Below, piece after piece: positions 33,613-43,835 of a stretch of DNA of 64,000 nt. Location: NCBI GenBank assembly GCA_012728275.1, contig JAAYFK010000032.1, positions 1-64,000 of the forward strand, in the 5' to 3' direction. The first letter of the stretch is position 1. Every line of letters begins with the position of its first letter. The notes beneath the pieces were generated by a model. It saw only the letters and a program-made list of their open reading frames with translations. It did no database searches and was not told the origin of the DNA. This DNA comes from Clostridiaceae bacterium. GTDB lineage: Bacteria; Bacillota; Clostridia; Saccharofermentanales; Saccharofermentanaceae. The translations under genes were made by a program, and so were the position numbers.

Positions 33613-36048
33613 ATGCAATTCGGACATTTTGACGATGCTGCCCGTGAGTATGTAATTGAGACACCAAAGACTCCGTATCCATGGATAAACTATCTTGGAA
33701 GCGAAGATTTTTTCGGTTTGATTTCTAATACGGCTGGTGGCTATAATTTCTACAAGGATGCGAAGCTACGCAGAATTACTCGTTATCGTTATAACAATAT
33801 TCCTATTGATGATGGTGGTAGATACTACTACATTAAGGATGGAGATACAGTTTGGAATCCAGGATACAAGCCTTGTAAGACAGAACTTGATTCTTACGCT
33901 TGCCATCACGGTCTTGGATATACACGTATCGATTCTTCAAAGAACGGAATTGAAGCGTCTTTGCTTGCTTTTGTTCCACTTGGATATAGAGGCGAGATTA
34001 ACAGAATTACTCTTGAGAACAAGAGTGGAGCTCCTAAGTCAATCAAGCTTTTCTCACTAAGAGAATGGTGCCTATGGGATGCAAGTGATGATATGCTTAA
34101 CTTCCAGCGCAACTTCTCAACTGGTCAAGTTGAGGTTGAGGGTAGCGTAATCTATCACAAGACAGAGTATAGAGAGAGAAGAAATCATTATGCTTTCTAT
34201 TCCGTTAATACTCATATTGATGGATTCGATTCTTCCTTGGAGGAATTCCTTGGTCTGTACAATGGATTCAATGAGCCAGCTACCGTAATTGCTGGTAAGT
34301 CTAATAATTCTGTTGCAGATGGATGGCAGCCATGCGCTAGCCATATGATTAATGTTAGCCTTGCTCCTAACGAGAAGAAGTCTTTCATCTTCATCACAGG
34401 TTATTGTGAATTAGCTCAAGAAGATAAGTGGGAAGCACCTAATGTAATTAATAAGAAGCCAGCTCTTGCAATGATTGATCAATTTGCGACAGATGCACAA
34501 GTTGACGAGGCTATGGCTAAACTTGCTTCTAACTGGGATAGACTTCTTTCTATCTATAAGGTAGACATAGATGATGAGAAGACAGCTAGAATGGTTAACA
34601 TTTGGAATCCATACCAGTGTATGGTTACTTTCAACATGAGCCGTTCAGCTTCATATTTTGAGTCTGGTGTAGGCCGTGGATTGGGATTCCGTGATTCCTC
34701 ACAGGATCTGCTTGGATTTGTTCATCAGATTCCTGAGAGAGCAAGAGAGAGAATTCTCGATATCGCTGCTACTCAATTCCGTGATGGTGGTTGCTATCAC
34801 CAATATCAGCCTCTCACAAAGAAAGGAAACAATGATATTGGCGGTGGATTCAATGATGATCCATTATGGTTAATTGCTGGTACTGCTGCTTATATCAAGG
34901 AGACCGGTGATTATTCAATACTTGACGAACCAACAGCATACGATTGTAATCCTGATGATGTTGGAACGCTTCTAGAACACTTGACAGCTTCCTTCTATCA
35001 CGTTGTGAACAATAAGGGACCTCATAATCTTCCACTTATTGGACGAGCAGACTGGAACGATTGCTTGAATTTGAATTGTCATTCGACTGCTCCTGGAGAG
35101 TCATTCCAGACATTTGGTACAGCCGATGGACGTGTAGCTGAGTCTGTTCTAATTGCTGGTATGTTTGTTGCTATCGGACCTGATCTTGTTACGATTTATA
35201 ACAAGAAGGGAATGAAGGCGGAAGCTGACAAGGCTCAAGCAGAAATCGAAGAGATGAAGAAGACAGTTCTTGATTCTGGCTGGGACGGCGAATGGTTCGT
35301 AAGAGCATATGACGCATTTGGAAGTAAGATTGGTTCAAATGAGTGCGAAGAAGGAAAGATTTTCATTGAGTCTCAGGGATATTGCGTAATGGCAGGTATT
35401 GGTGTTGAGACAGGTGAAGCGAAGAAGGCTTTGGATTCTGTTAAGAATATTCTTGAGTGCGAACACGGAATTGTTATTCAACAGCCACCTTATTCCAAGT
35501 ATTATTCGAATCTTGGTGAGTGTTCTTCATATCCACCAGGATATAAGGAGAACGCTGGAATCTTCTGCCACAACAATCCATGGATTATGATTGCTGAGAC
35601 TGTAATTGGTCGTGGTGATCGTGCTTTCGATCTCTACAAGAAGATTGCTCCTGCATATAGAGAGAGTATTTCCGAAGTTCACAGAAATGAACCATATGTT
35701 TATTCTCAGATGATAGCAGGTAAGGATGCAAGCAGAATGGGTGAGGCTAAGAACTCTTGGTTAACAGGAACTGCAGCGTGGAACTTTGTTGCTATCTCGC
35801 AAGCAATTCTAGGAGTTAAGCCTGGCTTTGATGGTCTAATTGTTGATCCATGTATTCCATCTTCATGGAAGCAGTATTCTGTAACACGTGTATTCCGTGG
35901 AGCAACATACGAGATTTCAATTAAGAATCCTGATGGAAAGCAAAAGGGCGTTAAGAGCATCATATGCGACGGAAGTGCAATTGATGGAAATGTTCTTCCT
36001 GTTTTCGAAAAGGGTACGACACACAAGGTTGAGGTCGTTTTGGGCTAA
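33613..36048 (+). CDS. Cellobiose phosphorylase (GH94)
   Basis: The 811-residue cytoplasmic enzyme is predicted to split cellobiose with phosphate into alpha-glucose-1-phosphate and glucose. It has the usual length for the family and its marks: [28 protein letters not shown] near the N-terminus (in two parts), [16 protein letters not shown], the catalytic-acid region [12 protein letters not shown] (DWND 480-483), and a late [14 protein letters not shown] 33613 follows TTTTGGAGG. N,N'-diacetylchitobiose phosphorylase is a near relative, but the [11 protein letters not shown] start fits cellobiose enzymes. Together with the cellodextrin phosphorylase it saves ATP in cellulose-derived sugar use. 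Confidence 0.9.
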   Translation: MQFGHFDDAAREYVIETPKTPYPWINYLGSEDFFGLISNTAGGYNFYKDAKLRRITRYRYNNIPIDDGGRYYYIKDGDTVWNPGYKPCKTELDSYACHHGLGYTRIDSSKNGIEASLLAFVPLGYRGEINRITLENKSGAPKSIKLFSLREWCLWDASDDMLNFQRNFSTGQVEVEGSVIYHKTEYRERRNHYAFYSVNTHIDGFDSSLEEFLGLYNGFNEPATVIAGKSNNSVADGWQPCASHMINVSLAPNEKKSFIFITGYCELAQEDKWEAPNVINKKPALAMIDQFATDAQVDEAMAKLASNWDRLLSIYKVDIDDEKTARMVNIWNPYQCMVTFNMSRSASYFESGVGRGLGFRDSSQDLLGFVHQIPERARERILDIAATQFRDGGCYHQYQPLTKKGNNDIGGGFNDDPLWLIAGTAAYIKETGDYSILDEPTAYDCNPDDVGTLLEHLTASFYHVVNNKGPHNLPLIGRADWNDCLNLNCHSTAPGESFQTFGTADGRVAESVLIAGMFVAIGPDLVTIYNKKGMKAEADKAQAEIEEMKKTVLDSGWDGEWFVRAYDAFGSKIGSNECEEGKIFIESQGYCVMAGIGVETGEAKKALDSVKNILECEHGIVIQQPPYSKYYSNLGECSSYPPGYKENAGIFCHNNPWIMIAETVIGRGDRAFDLYKKIAPAYRESISEVHRNEPYVYSQMIAGKDASRMGEAKNSWLTGTAAWNFVAISQAILGVKPGFDGLIVDPCIPSSWKQYSVTRVFRGATYEISIKNPDGKQKGVKSIICDGSAIDGNVLPVFEKGTTHKVEVVLG

Positions 36049-36071
36049 GCTTTGTTAATATTTAAGTAACA

Positions 36072-36114
36072 AAAGCCCCGCTGTTCCCTATTGGAATAAC
36101 GGGGCTTTAGTTTT
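36072..36114 (+). terminator. Rho-independent terminator after cellobiose phosphorylase
   Basis: AAAGCCCCG (36072-36080) pairs with CGGGGCTTT (36100-36108), with further inner pairing (TGTTCC with GGAATA), then AGTTTTAT. Confidence 0.9.
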
Positions 36115-36216
36115 ATAATATATGAGAACAACAAAACGTTTCGCGCACGTAAACTTGCATAAAGAATCTTACTTTTTGCTAATTATAGAGAAGGAATAAT
36201 CGCAGAGGTTTTATAG

Positions 36217-37350
36217 ATGAAGAAGGTAATGATTGGAATGAGTGGCGGAGTCGATAGCACCGCAGCAACAATCATTCTTATGAAGGATGGTTATGAAGTC
36301 GCTGGCGCGACGATGATACTTACCGATTCTATGTTTGTTGCCTCTAGTGAAGCAAAGGCAATCTGCGACAAGCTTGGAATTAAGCATTATGAGTTTGACA
36401 TGCGTGAGGCTTTTCAAACAAGGGTACGAGAGTATTTTGCGAGAAGCTATTATGAGGGATTTACTCCCAATCCTTGTGTAGTATGCAACAGGGAATTTAA
36501 GTTTGGCGACTTTCTTAAGAAGGCCATCGAACTAGGATATGATTATATTGCCACGGGGCATTATTGTAACTTGAGAAACGACGAGAAGGGTGTTCATCTT
36601 CTTTGTGGAAATGATAAGAAAGACCAAAGCTATTTTCTTTGTAATGTTAAGAAAGAATCTTTAGAGCATGTGGTTTTCCCTATTAATGCATATGAGAAGA
36701 GTGAAGTAAGAAGTCTGGTTGGAAGTGTCCTTGGGCTCGAGAAGGAATCGAAAAAGAAAGATAGTCAAGACATTTGCTTTGTAAAAGATTATATGGACGA
36801 GCTTAAGAGATATACAGCCAACGAGGCGGAGAAAGAAGCACTTACTTATAGAGACTGGTGCAAAGAACAAGAGGTTGGCGACTTCGTTCTTGAAGGAAAT
36901 GCAATTGGAAAGCACCAAGGATATGTGAAATATACGGTTGGGCAAAGGCATGGAATGGGATTAAGTTATAGTGAACCACTATATGTATTAGGTACTCAAC
37001 CTGAAAGCAATCAAGTAGTGGTAGGTACATCGGATAAGCTATTCGCTAGAGGCCTACAGTTTGAACGAATTAATGTTATTAACGATGACGCATTTGCTCA
37101 AGCTATTGAGACAAAGCAATTAACAGGAAAAGTAAGATTCGGTAAGAAGAAATATAAGATAGAGTCTATTGAGAAACAGGTACAGAAACAGGAACAGGAA
37201 CTGGAACTGGTGCCAGGGGAGTACTGGCAAGTGTTTTTCGAAGAAGAAATAAGAGCGATAACGCCTGGGCAATACATTGCACTATATTATGGCGATGAGT
37301 GTGTGGGTGGAGGAAGAATAACAAACACAGTAAAGGAGGACTTATCATGA
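36217..37350 (+). CDS. mnmA: tRNA 2-thiouridine(34) synthase MnmA
   Basis: The 377-residue enzyme adds sulfur to the wobble uridine of Lys, Glu and Gln tRNAs. The motifs are the PP-loop MSGGVDST (residues 8-15), the first catalytic Cys in NPCVVCNREFKFG, DQSYFL, and the second Cys in DICFV. The C-terminal beta-barrel region has a Gln/Glu-rich insert (KQVQKQEQELELVPGE). ATG 36217 follows AGAGG. The gene overlaps the next by 4 bases (ATGA at 37347), an odd coupling of tRNA modification to a sugar phosphorylase. Confidence 0.93.
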   Translation: MKKVMIGMSGGVDSTAATIILMKDGYEVAGATMILTDSMFVASSEAKAICDKLGIKHYEFDMREAFQTRVREYFARSYYEGFTPNPCVVCNREFKFGDFLKKAIELGYDYIATGHYCNLRNDEKGVHLLCGNDKKDQSYFLCNVKKESLEHVVFPINAYEKSEVRSLVGSVLGLEKESKKKDSQDICFVKDYMDELKRYTANEAEKEALTYRDWCKEQEVGDFVLEGNAIGKHQGYVKYTVGQRHGMGLSYSEPLYVLGTQPESNQVVVGTSDKLFARGLQFERINVINDDAFAQAIETKQLTGKVRFGKKKYKIESIEKQVQKQEQELELVPGEYWQVFFEEEIRAITPGQYIALYYGDECVGGGRITNTVKEDLS

Positions 37351-40319
37351 GTTACATCGGTCAAAAGGCAAGAAAGCAACCAACTACTGCAAACGCTATG
37401 CTTTCTAGCAAGTTTCAGTCACTAGGTAACCTAGGACAAGTTAGCGCACAATATGTTGGAAATTATGGTAGCGAATTAGTAGTAGGTGTCGCAGGTCTTA
37501 AGTTCGAAGCGCCACTAGTAATGGAGCTGATGAATGATGAGGCAATAGGTCAATTAGTATTATCTGAGGCTGACGAAGGCAAGAGTGTGCTATTTAAAGC
37601 TGAGGGCAATAGCATCAAGGCATACGAACAAGATGCTTCTGGAATTAAGGAAATTCAAATTGATTCTTCAATCAAGGATACTATTCAAGCGGGTGTTCTC
37701 GCAGCTAATTCATGGGGCGGAATGCTTAACGGTGAAGGCGAACTTGTAGCAGATCCATCAACACCGGCACCTGGCCCGCACTACTACACCAATTTGCTTA
37801 TTGGTAATAGAATTGAATCTGATAGACCTTTGCAAAGTACACCAAAGAGCGCAATCGACACTCTAGGAGGCGGTTGTTTCCGTGCTCATGCTGATACTCA
37901 AGTTCTTGCGACTAAGTGGGATTATTTACCTGAGGAGAATGGCTTCCCAGCTAACAGACAATTCTACATTACAGAGAATGGTAAGCAAATCTTCTATTCC
38001 GGCGAGGCGAAGGCCCAGAATCTTGTGGATGTTAAGTCAATTCACTCACAAAATCACACTGATATTTATTACACGCTTAAAGATGGCCTAAAGATAAAGA
38101 GAACTATTTTCATTCTTCCTGCTATCGACAAGCTTCCTCTTGCTACAGAAGCGCAAATGATAGAAATTACTAATGAAGGCGCTAGCGATAGAAATTTACG
38201 AATTGTTTGTACTGGAATGTTTGGTACAAGCGAGGTTCATGCACTAAGAGAGGATATTATTTTCACAACTGTAGTTGCTGAGTCTGAGGTTTTCATTGAC
38301 GATAAGTCAGGTGAAATAAAGGCGTTCGGCTTTGATCCTAACCCGAAGTGGACTAAAGGCAACATCCGCTATGCTACAGTCTTAGTTCACGATGATGAGG
38401 GCTTGAAGTTCCCGTCCGAGTTCTGTGCTCGTTATAGCGAATTTGTAGGCAATGGCACTCTTGCTAAGCCGCAATTTGTTTCATTCCTTTCCAATAAGCA
38501 TTCTCGAAAAGGTCCAGGCTTTTTCGCTCTTGCTACTTCTTTTGTTGCTAAAAAGGGTTCTACAGTCCAAGTAGATAGCTTTGCTTGCTTATCTTCTGAT
38601 GCTGTTAACGAAGACTACAAAGAAGATGTTACAGCTATGGAAGAAATGAATGCACTGATCGAAAGATTTAGTGATAGAAATGAGCTACCTGAAACTTTCG
38701 CAAGCATCACTGGCTTTACCGAGAAGTATGCAAGCTACATGCAAATCAAGCATGATGACAAGAACTTCGAGGCTTATGTTAACCGCAATTTACCTTTCCA
38801 AGTTTTCTATCAGACTTTTGTATCTCGTTCATTGGATTGGACACAAAAGGGATATAGAGAAATTGGTTTCCGTGAAATTCAGGATATTTTCGCATCCATG
38901 TACTACTTTGCGGGAATGGGCAAGGCTGATTTCGTAAAGAAGCTAATTACTGAGTGGATTGAGAATGTTTATGAGGATGGCTATGCTAACCATAACTTCT
39001 ATTGGAAGGGCAAGGAACCAGGCAAGTGGTCTGATGATGCTTTGTGGCTACTTCAAGCTTTGGATAGATATGTTAACCTTACAGGCGACTATGAGTTCAT
39101 TAAGACGGAGTTCAAGATTGCTGGTACAGAGGGCAAGAAGAGAACTGTTCTTGAGACAATTAAAGCAATTCTCACCTATAGTGCATTTATTTCGGTTGGA
39201 AAACATGGATTACCACTAATCGACATGGCTGACTGGAACGACTGCCTTAGAATGGATCCAGACTTCATCGATGGACCAACTAAGATTGCTAAATACAAGG
39301 AGCAAATCGCTTCTTCTGAAGCAAAGTATGGTGAAGTGGCATTTGAGTCAGAATATTCTGAGTCGATTATGAATGGCTTCCTACTTAAGACGGCAGTTGA
39401 TTGTGCTACTGGACTTTTCGAAAAATGCGGGGATAAAGAATTCTCAAGCAAGCTAGTTGCTCTTTCTTCTAGTATTAATGAGAAGCTTCAAAAGGATGCA
39501 TGGAAGGGTGACTTTTTCGCGAGAGTTCTCTTTAATCGTTCGAACAAGCCGGAATTGTCTTACTTAGGTGCTGGCAAGGATGGTCTATCCGCGGAAGGCT
39601 TCGACGGGTCATATTATTTGAATACATTCTCTTGGTCGGTGCTATCAGATTGTGCTACTGAGACACAAATCTCGATTATGCTTGATTCCATGGAGAAGTA
39701 TTTGAAGACTCCTTACGGATATCGTCTGTGTTCTTCTGTTGAATACTCGAAAATCGCTCCTAAGATTGATGTTGCCTTGTATTATGCTGGTGATCGTGAG
39801 AATGGAGGCGTGTTTAAGCATGCTAACATGATGTGTGCCGCAGCTATGCTAAGAGCTGTTAAGCAAGTTAAGGACGATTCTCTGGCAAGACGTCTGACGA
39901 ATGAGGCTTATTGGATAATCGATTGCATTCTTCCATATAAGACCTTGGAGGCTCCATTCCTTAAGGCGGGCAACCCACGTCTTTGCACGCAATACAACAA
40001 TTGCGAGACGGGCGAGAATATTGGACCTACTCTATCAGGTACGTCTACATGGCTACTTCTTTGTCTATTCACTTGCTTTGGCGTCAACTTTACATCGGAT
40101 TGTCTTACAATCGAGCCAATTCTACGTGAGAATGAGACAAAAATCGAACTTACTGTTAAGAGCGGTAAAGCTGATTACCACATAATCATTAATAAGGAAG
40201 TTGGTTTCAAGCGTGCAGGAAGTAACACAAGTATTTCTTGTGATGGTGTTAAGGTTGATTCGTTGTCGCTTCCAATTTTCAGTGACGGTGAAGTTCACGA
40301 AGTAGTAGTAAATATTTAA
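37347..40319 (+). CDS. Cellodextrin phosphorylase (GH94)
   Basis: The 990-residue cytoplasmic enzyme is about 180 residues longer than the cellobiose enzyme, as usual for cellodextrin phosphorylases, which shorten cello-oligosaccharides of three or more units and release glucose-1-phosphate. The key region is DMADWNDCLRMDPDF (DWND 629-632). GYREIGFREIQDIF, KWSDDALWLLQALDRY and NTFSWSVLSDCAT are also in line with the family. ATG 37347 lies in the mnmA end behind AAAGGAGG. A laminaribiose- or other beta-glucan-specific relative cannot be excluded from sequence alone. Confidence 0.85.
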   Translation: MSYIGQKARKQPTTANAMLSSKFQSLGNLGQVSAQYVGNYGSELVVGVAGLKFEAPLVMELMNDEAIGQLVLSEADEGKSVLFKAEGNSIKAYEQDASGIKEIQIDSSIKDTIQAGVLAANSWGGMLNGEGELVADPSTPAPGPHYYTNLLIGNRIESDRPLQSTPKSAIDTLGGGCFRAHADTQVLATKWDYLPEENGFPANRQFYITENGKQIFYSGEAKAQNLVDVKSIHSQNHTDIYYTLKDGLKIKRTIFILPAIDKLPLATEAQMIEITNEGASDRNLRIVCTGMFGTSEVHALREDIIFTTVVAESEVFIDDKSGEIKAFGFDPNPKWTKGNIRYATVLVHDDEGLKFPSEFCARYSEFVGNGTLAKPQFVSFLSNKHSRKGPGFFALATSFVAKKGSTVQVDSFACLSSDAVNEDYKEDVTAMEEMNALIERFSDRNELPETFASITGFTEKYASYMQIKHDDKNFEAYVNRNLPFQVFYQTFVSRSLDWTQKGYREIGFREIQDIFASMYYFAGMGKADFVKKLITEWIENVYEDGYANHNFYWKGKEPGKWSDDALWLLQALDRYVNLTGDYEFIKTEFKIAGTEGKKRTVLETIKAILTYSAFISVGKHGLPLIDMADWNDCLRMDPDFIDGPTKIAKYKEQIASSEAKYGEVAFESEYSESIMNGFLLKTAVDCATGLFEKCGDKEFSSKLVALSSSINEKLQKDAWKGDFFARVLFNRSNKPELSYLGAGKDGLSAEGFDGSYYLNTFSWSVLSDCATETQISIMLDSMEKYLKTPYGYRLCSSVEYSKIAPKIDVALYYAGDRENGGVFKHANMMCAAAMLRAVKQVKDDSLARRLTNEAYWIIDCILPYKTLEAPFLKAGNPRLCTQYNNCETGENIGPTLSGTSTWLLLCLFTCFGVNFTSDCLTIEPILRENETKIELTVKSGKADYHIIINKEVGFKRAGSNTSISCDGVKVDSLSLPIFSDGEVHEVVVNI

Positions 40320-40344
40320 TGAACTAAGTGGAGAAAGTCATTTC

Positions 40345-40392
40345 AATAACAGATTTGCGGCTAAGCACCTCCAAAAGGTGCTTTCCGTTATT
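40345..40392 (+). terminator. Probable terminator after cellodextrin phosphorylase
   Basis: AAGCACCT (40363-40370) pairs with AGGTGCTT (40376-40383). An outer AATAAC/GTTATT pair (40345-40350, 40387-40392) extends the fold. The T-run is weak. Confidence 0.5.
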
Positions 40393-40524
40393 CTGGTAAG
40401 AAAAGATGATTGAAAATCAAAAAGAAACAGCATACTTTTACAATGGCAACATTTGTATTAGCTGTGATAGAATATTAGCGGTTTAGGAAACTAAAGAACA
40501 ATATTTGTTAAGTTGGGGGATACT

Positions 40525-41505
40525 ATGGCATATTATGTCGGAATCGATTTGGGCGGCACTAACATTAAGGCTGGTGTTGTATCAAGTGACGGAGAGTTGT
40601 TAAACAAGCTAAGTATTAAGACGAATGCGAAACGTCCTATGGAGGACATCATCCATGATATGGGCAAACTTGCTTTGGATGTAATCAAGGATATGAACCT
40701 CGAGGTTGAGGATATCGCATCTATTGGAATTGGTTCCCCTGGAACTCCAGACAATAAGGAAGGATTACTAGTTTATTCTAACAATCTGCCTTTCCTTAAT
40801 GCACCAATGAGAAAGCTTGTTAGGGAAGTCGTTGATTTACCCGTCTATATTGATAACGATGCAAATTGTGCTGCTATGGCTGAGGCTGTTGCAGGAGCTG
40901 CCAAGGGTGCTTTGGATTCTGTAACAATTACTATTGGAACTGGAATTGGCGCCGGTGTAATCGTGAATGGAAGAGTATATTCAGGTTTTAACCAGGCAGG
41001 TTCTGAATTTGGACATACTGTTCTAGTATCAGGCGGTCTTAAGTGTTCTTGCGGACGTAAAGGATGCTTTGAGATGTATTGTGCTGCTAGTGCTCTTGCC
41101 AGAATGACTAAGGAAGCTGCTGATGCTAATCCAACCTCTCTGCTTAATGAAGAAATTGCCAAGAACGAAGGAAAAACCAATGCGAGAATTGCTTTTATTG
41201 CAATGCGTCGAGGCGACGAGGTTGCGAAGCAATTAGTCGATACTTATATTGACTTCCTTTCTGATGGTCTTGCCAATACAATTAATGCATTTATGCCTGA
41301 GATTCTCGTAATCGGTGGTGGCGTTTGTAATGAGGGTGATCCTCTACTACTACCTCTAAGAGAGAGAACAATGTCGCGTCCTTACTTTGGTCCTGGCGTT
41401 AAGAAGACAGAGATTAGGATTGCGAAGATGGGCAATGACGCTGGTATTGTTGGTGCGGCGATGGTAGGTAAAGTATGCCTTGAGGATGGACTCAAGGGAA
41501 TATAA
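40525..41505 (+). CDS. ROK-family glucokinase
   Basis: The 326-residue enzyme has the phosphate-binding GIDLGGTNIKAG, the sugar-binding GSEFGHTVL with its His, and the ROK zinc motif CSCGRKGCFEMY. It is predicted to phosphorylate glucose released by the two phosphorylases. ATG 40525 follows TTGGGGG. An extended -10 box TGATAGAAT lies near 40467-40475. A transcriptional role is unlikely as there is no DNA-binding domain. Confidence 0.93.
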   Translation: MAYYVGIDLGGTNIKAGVVSSDGELLNKLSIKTNAKRPMEDIIHDMGKLALDVIKDMNLEVEDIASIGIGSPGTPDNKEGLLVYSNNLPFLNAPMRKLVREVVDLPVYIDNDANCAAMAEAVAGAAKGALDSVTITIGTGIGAGVIVNGRVYSGFNQAGSEFGHTVLVSGGLKCSCGRKGCFEMYCAASALARMTKEAADANPTSLLNEEIAKNEGKTNARIAFIAMRRGDEVAKQLVDTYIDFLSDGLANTINAFMPEILVIGGGVCNEGDPLLLPLRERTMSRPYFGPGVKKTEIRIAKMGNDAGIVGAAMVGKVCLEDGLKGI

Positions 41506-41523
41506 AGAGAAAGAGGGCTTCGA

Positions 41524-42294
41524 ATGTATCGAGTTGCGCTCGTTTGCGAATATGATGGAACGAATTTTGTTGGTTTTCAAACACAGAAAAATGGTCGTTC
41601 GGTTCAGCAGACTTTGGAAGAGGCACTAACGAAGCTTTTCGAGCAAGATATTAAAATAACGGGATGTTCTAGGACTGACAGTGGCGTTCACGCTCGTGGA
41701 CATGTTAGTCATTGTGACATTCCGTTTGTTATTCCAGAAGACAAGTTTCCGCTTGCAATAAATAGCTTTTTGCCTGACGATTTAGCTGTTAAGAAGGCTT
41801 TGTATGTAAATAACGAGTTCTCCGCGCGTTTTGATACACTCGGAAAGCGATACGTTTACAGGGTTTACACTTCGACAATTCGAAGCCCGCTCATCTCTAG
41901 ATATGCATATCATTATCCTTACCCGCTTGATATTGAGGCGATGAATAAGGCTGGTGAGAGCTTCGTTGGAGACCATGATTTTGGCGCGTTTTGTGCTGCT
42001 GGTGGCTCACAAAAGACTACAGTGCGAAAGTTGTTTTCGGTTCGAGTATCGCAAAGCAATACGTGTTCTGACCTATATGAAATTGAGGTTCAAGGACAGG
42101 CTTTTCTTTATAATATGGTTCGCATAATTGCTGGAACACTTCTTTATGTTGGATGCGGCAAGCTTTTGCCACAAGATATTCCTGGAATAATAGATTCTTC
42201 TTCACGAAAAGAAGCAGGCAAAACTTTACCTCCTCAAGGTCTTACTTTGGAAGATGTCTTTTATGATTGGCAGAAGGCTAGAACTGAGGGATAG
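41524..42294 (+). CDS. truA: tRNA pseudouridine(38-40) synthase TruA
   Basis: The 256-residue enzyme has the catalytic Asp in CSRTDSGVHARGHV (D52), with YDGTNFVGFQTQ at the start and FLYNMVRIIAGTLLYVG near the end. The length is normal. It lies 18 bases after the glucokinase gene and is probably cotranscribed with it. Confidence 0.95.
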   Translation: MYRVALVCEYDGTNFVGFQTQKNGRSVQQTLEEALTKLFEQDIKITGCSRTDSGVHARGHVSHCDIPFVIPEDKFPLAINSFLPDDLAVKKALYVNNEFSARFDTLGKRYVYRVYTSTIRSPLISRYAYHYPYPLDIEAMNKAGESFVGDHDFGAFCAAGGSQKTTVRKLFSVRVSQSNTCSDLYEIEVQGQAFLYNMVRIIAGTLLYVGCGKLLPQDIPGIIDSSSRKEAGKTLPPQGLTLEDVFYDWQKARTEG

Positions 42295-42306
42295 AAGCGA
42301 TTCTTA

Positions 42307-42367
42307 TTGTTTAGGAAGTTCACGTGGTATATAATACGTTAATGCTGATTATCTTAGGATAATAAGC
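42307..42367 (+). promoter_or_regulatory. Promoter and leader hairpin of the NfeD-SPFH operon
   Basis: TTGTTT (42307-42312) and TATAAT (42330-42335) are spaced by 17 bases. A 10-base stem (42344-42353 with 42358-42367, one mismatch) lies at the start of the leader, about 22 bases before the NfeD start. Confidence 0.7.
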
Positions 42368-42389
42368 AAAATTTTAGGGAGGTAGATGT

Positions 42390-42839
42390 ATGCAAATGTG
42401 GATAGTTTGGCTTATTATTCTGATAGTAGCTTTAGTTATTGAAGCCGCTACTTTAGGCCTCTCATCAGTGTGGATTGCATTTGGTGCTTTAGTTGCATTG
42501 ATTATGGACCTTTTGGGCGCTCCGGTACTTGCACAAGTTATTGTCATGATTGCCGTGTCTGTTGTGTGCTTCATCATATGTATAATTTGGATACGACCGA
42601 TAATTGATAGCAAACGCTCGAAGGAAACGATTCCTACAAACGCCGACAGGTTAATTGGTAAAGAAGGTATCGTTATTGTTAGTATCGACGTAGATGAATG
42701 TAAGGGACAGGTTAAGGTTATGGGCCAAGTATGGAGTGCTTTTGCAAAGAAGAATATTCCAGAAGGCAAGAAAGTAAAGGTTTTAGGAATGTCTGGAGTT
42801 AAACTTGAGGTTGAACCAATAGCTTCTTCAGAGGAGTGA
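42390..42839 (+). CDS. Short NfeD-family membrane protein
   Basis: The 149-residue protein has two or three TM segments (residues 4-70) and a C-terminal OB-fold (LIGKEGIVIVSIDVDECKGQVKVMGQVWSAFA in two parts). It is the short NfeD form without the protease domain. NfeD and SPFH proteins are encoded as pairs and organise membrane microdomains. It starts behind GGGAGG and is followed after 26 bases by the SPFH gene. Confidence 0.9.
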   Translation: MQMWIVWLIILIVALVIEAATLGLSSVWIAFGALVALIMDLLGAPVLAQVIVMIAVSVVCFIICIIWIRPIIDSKRSKETIPTNADRLIGKEGIVIVSIDVDECKGQVKVMGQVWSAFAKKNIPEGKKVKVLGMSGVKLEVEPIASSEE

Positions 42840-42865
42840 TTTATTTTATTAGGAGGTTTTGAATT

Positions 42866-43762
42866 ATGGATGGCGGAACACTAGCATTTATTATTATTTT
42901 GGCTATTGCACTTTTTATTTTATTTGTATCGTGCGTAAAAATTGTACCTCAAGCGACGACATTTGTTATAGAAAGATTTGGCGCATATAAGACAACTTGG
43001 GAGACTGGAATACATTTTATGATTCCTATTGTTAACAAAGTTGCAAAGAGAATATCTCTAAAGGAGAAGGTTGCAGACTTCGCTCCTCAGGCTGTTATCA
43101 CAAAGGATAATGTAACAATGCAAATAGATACAGTTTTGTTCTATCAGATTGTTGATTCTAAGCTTTATGCGTATGGTATCGAGCGTCCTATCGTTGCAAT
43201 TGAGAATCTAACAGCTACGACTCTTCGTAATATTATTGGTGATCTTGAGTTGGATCAGACACTTACTAGCCGTGATATCATCAATACAAAGATGAGAGAG
43301 ATTCTTGATGATGCTACAGATCCATGGGGCATAAAGGTTAATAGAGTTGAGCTTAAGAACATTTTGCCTCCTCGTGAAATTCAGAATGCCATGGAGAAGC
43401 AGATGAAGGCTGAGCGTGAGAAGAGAGAAGCAGTACTTATTGCGGAAGGACAAAAGGAAGCAGCTATTCGTGTAGCTGAAGGAGAGAAGGGATCCGCTAT
43501 TCTTCGTGCTGAGGCTAAGAAGGAGGCTTCTATTAGAGAGGCTGAAGGACAAGCTGAGGCTATCCTTAAGGTTCAAGAAGCTACGGCTCGTGGACTTGCT
43601 ATGATTAAAGAAGTTGGAGCTGATCAGGGACTTATAGCTCTTAGAAGTCTAGAGTGCATGGAGAAGGTTGCTAATGGACAAGCGACAAAAATTATCATTC
43701 CTTCAGAGATTCAAGGAATTGCTGGCTTGGCTACCTCAATTAAGGAAGTTATCAAGGAATAA
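42866..43762 (+). CDS. SPFH/stomatin-type membrane scaffold protein (QmcA-like)
   Basis: The 298-residue protein has an N-terminal TM segment, an SPFH/band-7 domain (VPQATTFVIERFGAYKTTWETGIHF in two parts, then LEKVADFAPQ-like and MQIDTVLFYQI) and a long Glu/Ala/Lys-rich coiled coil (about residues 180-250). Such proteins oligomerise on the membrane and partner NfeD. It starts behind AGGAGG. Length and order are typical. Confidence 0.92.
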   Translation: MDGGTLAFIIILAIALFILFVSCVKIVPQATTFVIERFGAYKTTWETGIHFMIPIVNKVAKRISLKEKVADFAPQAVITKDNVTMQIDTVLFYQIVDSKLYAYGIERPIVAIENLTATTLRNIIGDLELDQTLTSRDIINTKMREILDDATDPWGIKVNRVELKNILPPREIQNAMEKQMKAEREKREAVLIAEGQKEAAIRVAEGEKGSAILRAEAKKEASIREAEGQAEAILKVQEATARGLAMIKEVGADQGLIALRSLECMEKVANGQATKIIIPSEIQGIAGLATSIKEVIKE

Positions 43763-43786
43763 TACTTCTATAGTTTAAATCAATCT

Positions 43787-43822
43787 GGAAGTCGAGGAAT
43801 ACCAAGACTTCCCGATTTTTTA
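43787..43822 (+). terminator. Rho-independent terminator after the SPFH gene
   Basis: GGAAGTC (43787-43793) pairs with GACTTCC (43806-43812), followed shortly by ATTTTTTAT. Confidence 0.85.
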
Positions 43823-43835
43823 TAAGGAGATAAAC

